Shown here in pieces: positions 57,960-64,000 of a DNA stretch of 64,000 nt. A program made the position numbers and the translations under genes. Origin of the DNA: Endothia cerciana. Its lineage: Eukaryota; Ascomycota; Sordariomycetes; Diaporthales; Cryphonectriaceae. The first letter of the stretch is position 1. The number at the start of each line of letters is the position of its first letter. The notes below the pieces were generated by a model. That model was not told where the DNA came from, searched no databases, and saw only the letters and a list, made by a program, of their open reading frames with translations. The DNA is taken from the NCBI GenBank assembly GCA_026119935.1, contig JALRMH010000009.1:895429-959428 (forward strand), written 5' to 3'.

Positions 57960-60900
57960 TCAGGACCGCTTTGGCAACTCGATCCTTTCTATGCAATCGC
58001 CACCTATCCTCGCGATTTCCGCGATGATGCCATCCCGATTCACCTCGACTACTTCATCACCTTCCTGCGCTTCGTCGCCATCCTCCGGACCGACAGGTCG
58101 GAATGAGCAGGGCAAATTGACCCGGAAAGTGCGTCGTTGGATTTGGGGATTCCAGATTCCAGCAATGACCGCATCATCTGGCGCCCCGTGGAACAAAAGC
58201 AGGGGCCCCGAGAATAAGGTATTCAGCTGCTGTAGCAAAGCTCTGGCGGGTTGCTGCACGATTGGCTGAACCATCTTCCCTGTCCGTCCATCTAAGTTTT
58301 TGAAATGAGATTGCTTGGTCCCGTCATCACCGCAGCTGATACTCTTGAACACTTTGCTGCTGAGATGGATGATGACGCCATAATCCTTGAGAGAAGGCTG
58401 GAAAAGGACTTTGGGGACAAGATCTGTGCTCTTATCCTTCACCAGCTTGCATGCTGATCTTGCCAAAGTCGTCATCCTCGTAGCGACGACTTTGGACGGG
58501 GATGGACGCCCGTCATAGATGGTGTAGGCGGTTCCGGATGTATCGTGAGATGTGGCAACAAAGAGTGTTGTGTGGCTCATGCCCGGGTCGATCTTGCGCC
58601 AAGCCTCAAGTCTGGTCTCTATGGCGGACCGTTCTGGGCCTGACAGTGTGCCAGAGGGATCCAGAACCAACGGCTCCAGCCGCCAATCCCATCTTGACAG
58701 GAATTGCAACGTCCGCAAGAATCCCGTCATGGCACTGGACGGGGCTTGCCACGGGTAAGGCTCCAAAAAGGCCCTCAAGGCCAACAGTTCTATCATCTCC
58801 TCTAGGAAGTGGCAGGAAAGCCTATGAGAGTCGAACCATTGCTTGAGCAGACGAATTGTTGGGGATAGCGCAGGAAAACGAATGCAGAACGCTGCGATTG
58901 TTTGCGTGTGGAGCGGCAAGTGTGTATATAGCCACTTGAAGGAGGCCAATAACTGTGCCCCTTGGGCTCGTACCCGCTGATCGAGACTCTTGTCCTTGGT
59001 CTGTCTGTCCAGTAGACTTTCTTCCATGTCGCTATGAATTCTTAATCGGAACGTAGCGCCTTCTTCGTAGGAAACGTCCAAGTATGCCGGATTCTCGACC
59101 TCCGCCCGGGCATCTTCCAGTCCGACCCGGCAGGTCACTCCGGGCTTTGACTCTGCTAGCGTGTCACCGATCTTCAGAAGGAAGGCAACTTTCGTACGCT
59201 GAATAGCAGCCAAGTTGTCAGGCCACTTACCCGATGCCTCAAAGTAGATGGTGGTGTCCATGGGCTGGGCTGTGCCTTTCGAGGCATCGAGTGGCGGACG
59301 AACGGATGCAAATCGTAATTCAGGTGCTGTGGCTGCAACTTGCCGGATTTGAAGCGGCAGGTCGCTCAAGCTACGGAGATCCCGCTCAAAGACAGTGAAC
59401 GCCTGTCTGGCAGCTTGAAACGAGGGCGTATCTGAAGACTTGACGGGCACGACAGCAAAGAAGCCCTTGCCGAGGAAGTGCAGGTCTTCATCCTGTATGT
59501 GTAGATGTAGCTTGAGAATGTACCTGATGATTTCCTCGCAAAGCGCCGATGGCGAGGTCTGTGTCCAGATCAGGCTTTCAAGGATGCTCCCATCCTTGAA
59601 GCGTCTCAACTCCGCCTTTTCTCCCCAGAATTGACGGAACTTCTTGGCAGCCTCCTTCTCATCAACAGTAGGTCCATGGTCGACCTGTCGTACCACGTTG
59701 GCACTATCGAAGATGATACCAACTAGAATGGGAGAGGATTTAACGGCCGGTGGGGATCTGAGATCCCAGGCTGTGTCATCAGCAGCTTCGATACTCTGGA
59801 GGTGTACAAGCTGCGCTCTGTCACCGAGCGCCTTCTTCAGAACCCTGGCAACCTTGTCACAGTGCCCCCAGGAATCGCCGCGATACTCAGTCGGATGTAC
59901 GTCGGCCTCTGTGTGGTCTCGAATGATACGGAAGAGAAGATCAAAGCATTGAAAAGGTGAATCGACCTTTGTAATGAACGTAGAGTGGAACTGGTCTGCG
60001 TCCTCATCGGCCAGAGACGTGTGCGTCCATTTTGCATAGTGTTGCAATAAAGATGCCGACCACGAACTCATCTTGTAGGCCATGTTCAACTGTCGTGGAA
60101 CGTCGAATATGACGGGCGCGGATTCCTTGGCGGCATCGACGCCTTCCTTGGCGGAGCCAAGGATGAGAGGTTTCTTATCAAGGTCGGCCGCTGCCAAAAT
60201 TTGGATGACTGCCTTGAAAATTCGAGTGCTACTAAGGGAGGAGGACAGAGCCGCCATTCCTTTCCTGCATCCACCGTGGAGCAAAAGGGCAGTCAGTAGT
60301 GACCATTCAAAATTGCCGAAGCCGCCTTGAGAGACTGATCCTCCCAATCCACGTTGCTGCAACCAGACATGGCCTAGGATGCAGGAATCTCTGAATGCAG
60401 GACAAGACTCCTCCGCCTGACGGATGACCTTGAGATAGGAGAGGTAGCAGCTCTCGGCCTTCAAGGTGGAGTTGTAGAAAGGCGTCGACATCTCCGCAGG
60501 ACTCCCGGCCCCAGATGATCGAATGCAATTGCTGGCGGGCAGAAGCTTGTGTCGCGGGAACAGCCCCTCGGGAGCGCAGGGTATGATCCGTATCTGATAT
60601 CCCGGCTGCGACCGTTTCTCGGATGCCTTGCTTGGGAGCTCCGGAGTAAGGACGAGGACTGGGAGGAGATGGTTTCCATGTAAATACCCGTACAAGACCG
60701 AGGTGCTCTTCGCCATGGCATCTCGGATGGCAGTAGACAATACAGCAAGGTAGTAGGCCCTCTTGTAGAAATAGCGTAGATCAAGATAGTCCTTATCCTG
60801 GAAGATGTCCTTGGGCATCTCGACGATCATGTCAATAGCGCGGCGGCCCTGCGATTTGACCATCGTCTTAGAGACATAGCTTCCAACGACATTGAACTGG

Positions 60901-61352
60901 GTCGGCTTGGCATAGGAGACCTTGTAGGGACAGCCCTCAGGAGGTCTCGGGTCGGGAAAGGGGACGAGGACACCGTGCCTCTTCTCGAGGATGGTGGCGG
61001 CTTGGAGGATCTGCACAGGCAACGATGTCAGAGCGGGTAAGGCAGGGCCTGGGAAATGCTGGAGTATTCTTTAAACTCGGGGGCTTACATGAGTAGGGCC
61101 CTGAGGCTTGATGGCTGCTATGGTGGACTTGATTTGGTGAAGCAGGTGATCGGCATCAGGAAAGGCCTTGTCATGGTCTAAGCGCACCTCATCCAACAGC
61201 TCTTGGGTCTGCAGGATGAAGGCGCCTGGTCGAGATGTGCCTGCGGTCGCAGCAGCATCGAGAGCCGCAGCGCCCTTCGAGGTGGGTTGTTCATGCTCGC
61301 GGTGCGAAGCCTGATGGTCCAGCTTTCTCCGTTTCGCAGGGTTCAATTCCAT
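57960..61352 (-). CDS. UTP22: U3 snoRNP protein Utp22 (Nrap family)
   Basis: The two-exon model on the minus strand is 61089-61352 and 57960-61010, giving 1104 aa. The N-terminus MELNPAKRRKLDHQ is basic. Nrap domains follow along the whole length: ILEKRHGVLVPFPDPRP, VVGSYVSKTMVKSQGRRAID, RFFYKRAYYLAVL-like LRYFYKRAYYLAVLSTAIRD, FWGEKAELRRFKDGSILESL, LLKQWFDSHRLSCHFLEEMI and FRVNLPCSFRPV near the end. Utp22 belongs to the UTP-C module of the small-subunit processome (with Rrp7 and casein kinase 2 in yeast) and acts in the nucleolus on 18S pre-rRNA processing. It has a nucleotidyltransferase-like fold without activity. The intron (78 nt) has GTAAGC, CTGAC and GTGCAG signals. The start is the ATG at 61352; an upstream extension of four codons lacks an ATG. 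Confidence 0.96.
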
Positions 61353-61968
61353 ATCGAGACACAAGAAGACGGCAGGTCCGCCGCTGGTGTAAGGGGAGCT
61401 AGCGGCTGCAAGTTGTCGCTGCAGAATGTGAATATGTATGAACGTATACCTTAGGGAAGCAGTATCCGCCGGCCAAAGGCTTGAAAATTTTCCAAGGGAC
61501 CTACGAAATATTTGGCTTATCGCGATAAGGCTGCTACCCTAGTGCATAGTACTAGCCGGTGCGGAGTACGGTACACCTGGCCCCACACAGTACCTTGCCT
61601 ACCTCCTAGGTACGTTCGCACCCGGAAGCACCCTGGAGTGCCTGGTAAAGCCTTGCTTGGTTGCTCTGAACTGCGTCGTGTTTCATCCAGCATACACGTC
61701 GCCAACGAGCGCTACAATATATCGACGTCCAAAAGGCAATCTGCTTTTCCCGTGAGAATCGTGTTGCGGTATCCCTCAACAAACGGGGGCACAAGCTAGC
61801 TCGGGCTGACGGTGGGCTGCGAGAGTCGCCAAAGCAAGCTGAAGTGAGGGCGTGCATGACGATCGGTCGACGACAAGGAGACCGGCCTAGAAGCCTGCTT
61901 GCCTGCTGAGACTCTCATTCTATCATCCCCAATACCACCAAGTCGTCCCCTCACCCTCTTTCGCCGCC
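61353..61968. promoter_or_regulatory. Divergent promoter region UTP22 / SKI3
   Basis: This 616-nt spacer between divergently transcribed genes must carry both promoters. The 60 nt before SKI3 are pyrimidine-rich (5' UTR-like). No coding frame or recognisable operator is seen. Confidence 0.6.
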
Positions 61969-63918
61969 ATGTCAACATCCAAGACGGCCCTCAAGGCCAT
62001 CAACGATGCCATCAAGCAACAGAAATTCGATGATGCCATTGGACGAGCCCAGGAATTCCTCCAGAAGGAGCCCGGAAACTACAACGCTCTCGTCTTCTTG
62101 GCCTTTGCGCTCGACAGGAAAGACAGGCTGGACGAGGCTGAGAGGACCTACGAGACTGCTGCAAACCTGAAGCCAAATGACACTACAGCATGGCAGGGCC
62201 TGGTCAAGCTGTATGAGAGGCAGGGTGGGAAGAAGCTGGCCTCATACCAGAACGCCACCGTCCGACTCGCCGAGAACTATAGACATTCTGAACAGACCTA
62301 CAAGTACCAGAAGACTGTCGACGACTTTGTCGCTTTTGCCCGCGTTCATGGCGATCCCCACCAATACGTGGACGCCCTTGGCCTGACCCTTCCCGACAGT
62401 CCTGTCTATCCTGCAGTCGAGGGCCGCACCCGCCCTGCAGAGACCTACGAGACCATCGCCAAGATCCTCGAGGTCCACGAGAGGAAGCAGGTCAATACCC
62501 TCATCGGGGAGAGGAGGACCAGAATTGGCGCCAGGGTTAATGAGGTCACCATCCAGGTGAGGCGCGAGGTCCTCGGTGCCAGTAGGTTGGGTCAAATCTA
62601 CCGTGAGATCATCAATTGGTCCACCGACGACGACGCTCGCCGACAGTACGAGGAGAAGCTCCTACAGCATTGCTACGACCGCCTTCTTGTCTTCTCTCCT
62701 GGCCCACAGAAGTCCAAGGAGCTGCAGGTTGTGCTCAAGCTAGCTAGCGACATGGTCATCATCAAGCATCCCTTCCGGCTCGCCTGGGATATCACTATCG
62801 ACTGGAGAGATTTCAAGGAGACCAAGGAATGGGACGTTGGGGTGCTCAGAGAGTACTGCACCTTCTTTCCCGGTACTGATCTTTGCAGAGTCATCACCGC
62901 CTACCTCAGCAGCGACGTCTCTCCTTTTCCCAAGCTAGAGCCCAAGGGTGCCTCAGCCGCCCAGGATGGGGTTGCCGAAGACGACAGTGAGGATGACGAC
63001 GATGGCGGCGCCCCGACCAACGTCATTCCCCTGACTGACGAAGATCGCTTACTCATGATGTCGGAAGGCGTACAGACCACCCAGTCTATTTTGTCCTACC
63101 GCCTTGTTGCGGAGTATTATGAGTACTTGCAGGAGCACGACGCTAACGTCGAGATGATCCGCAAAGCAATGGGCCTGCTCAAGGAGCAACAGGCCGCGAC
63201 CGGCATGGACTTCCAGAACACGAAGGATGTTTTCCATCTACGTCTTGCCACGGCGTTGGTTTTCTACGAGTCTCCGAGGCACCACCAAGAAGCCAAAGCA
63301 CTTTTTGATGACGTGTTGGCCAGAGACCCAGCATCAACGCAGGCTTTGATCGGCGTGGGTCTCATCTATGAGGAGGAGGAAGAATACGGGGAAGCCGTTA
63401 ACTTCCTCGATCGAGCCTTGGAGAGAGATCCGGAAAATCTTCGTGTTAGATCTGAGGCAGCCTGGGTGAAAGCCCTCAATGGCGACTTTGCCACCAGCGT
63501 ATCCGAGTTGGAGCGTTGTTTACCACTGGTGGCAGCCAAAGGCGACGCTTTCAAGGACCTCCTAGCCCAGACCCAATATCGGCTAGGCGCCTGCATATGG
63601 AATCTGGACGCCTCCAAAGCTTCTAGGAAGAACCGAGGCCCCGGCAGCGCCTACCTGTACTTCTTGGACTCCCTTAAGAGCAACCTGAACTTCGCACCAG
63701 CTTACACTAGCTTGGGCATATATTATGCCGACTACGCCAGGGACACGAGGAGGGCCAGGAGGTGTTTCCAAAAGGCGGTAGAACTGTCCTCTTCTGAGAT
63801 CGCCTCTGCTGAGAGGCTTGCACGCTCATTCGCCGACGAAGCTGATTGGGACCGGGTTGAGCTCGTTGCTCAGCGTATCGTGGACTCTGTGAAGTTCTGC
63901 AACACCAAGAGCAGAGAA
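61969..63918 (+). CDS. SKI3: Ski3 (superkiller complex TPR subunit), 5' part; 3' end lost
   Basis: The frame is open from the ATG at 61969 (context GCCGCCATG) for 650 codons with no intron. The reliable sequence ends at 63918, where it meets poly-G. Visible order: N-terminal TPRs (MSTSKTALKAINDAIKQQKF, NYNALVFLAFALDRKDRLDE), a helical middle containing RPAETYETIAKILEVHERKQ, an acidic insert (EDDSEDDDDGG) near 340, then more TPRs (EAKALFDDVLARDPASTQAL, YGEAVNFLDRALERDPENLR, APAYTSLGIYYADYARDTRR). Ski3 is the scaffold of the cytoplasmic Ski2-Ski3-Ski8 helicase complex that feeds mRNA to the exosome. Fungal Ski3 is usually about 1400 aa, so roughly half is missing. Any residues translated beyond 63918 are artefact. 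Confidence 0.95.
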
Positions 63919-64000
63919 GGGGGGGGGGGGGGGGCCCCCAGGGGGGGGGGGGGGGGGGGCCGAACAGGGGGAGGTGGTGTGGGGGGGGACCAAAAAAAAA
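63919..64000. other. Low-quality poly-G/A sequence end
   Basis: The last 82 bases are runs of G broken by a few C, A and T and ending in A9. They interrupt the SKI3 frame abruptly. The pattern looks like a sequencing or assembly artefact at a contig end, not genomic sequence. Confidence 0.8.

Noticed and set aside
1..64000. Transposons, CRISPR arrays, rRNA genes, viral or toxin genes
   Set aside because: No transposase, reverse transcriptase or terminal-repeat pair was seen. CRISPR does not apply to a fungal nuclear genome, and no rRNA-like, viral or toxin sequence was recognised.

Overview
The window is nuclear DNA of a filamentous ascomycete (Pezizomycotina, most likely a Sordariomycete). 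Genes carry short GT-AG introns of about 50-100 nt with CTRAY branch points just upstream of the acceptor. Intergenic DNA is GC-rich with CT-rich leaders. The proteins (Vps74, Rrp14/SURF6, Exo1, Tma16, Mam33, eIF2A, Osh4/Kes1, a grainyhead/CP2 factor, Thi4, Utp22, Ski3) match the eukaryotic, fungal-type set. All exon models below were built by hand from reading frames and splice signals, and in every model the intron phases add up.

Layout. 1-27 kb is gene-dense: the 3' end of a Ser/Pro-rich protein (1-1068, +), VPS74 (+), RRP14 (-), EXO1 (-), TMA16 (+), MAM33 (+), a six-exon FHS-family sugar transporter (-), eIF2A (+) and the oxysterol-binding protein OSH4/KES1 (-). 27-37.6 kb is gene-poor. 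It holds microsatellites, poly-G/C tracts and a kelch-gene fragment near 28.1 kb. 37.7-41 kb holds the grainyhead-like (CP2) transcription factor behind a long repeat-rich leader. 41-45.6 kb is again empty of convincing genes. 45.6-52.4 kb is one minus-strand gene of 22 exons for a secreted, Ser/Thr-rich, probably GPI-anchored wall protein of about 1841 aa. Its middle is a tandem array of 17 small exons, all a multiple of 3 nt and all bounded by phase-2 introns. 52.4-56.4 kb is intergenic. 56.4-64 kb is dense again: THI4 with a TPP riboswitch in its 5' leader (+), UTP22 (-) and the 5' part of SKI3 (+). SKI3 is cut by a poly-G sequence end.

Function. Most genes are housekeeping: ribosome assembly (RRP14, UTP22, TMA16), translation and RNA decay (eIF2A, SKI3), mismatch repair and recombination (EXO1), Golgi and sterol/PI4P traffic (VPS74, OSH4; both bind PI4P), mitochondria (MAM33) and thiamine synthesis (THI4). 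There is no operon-like logic. EXO1/TMA16 and UTP22/SKI3 are divergent pairs with shared promoter regions.

The most notable items are the symmetric exon array in the giant wall protein, the riboswitch-controlled THI4 leader with an ATG-TAG start-stop and an in-frame N-terminal extension, very short first coding exons in three genes (13, 14 and 21 nt), and an unusual density of G/C homopolymers of 12-15 nt confined to non-coding DNA.
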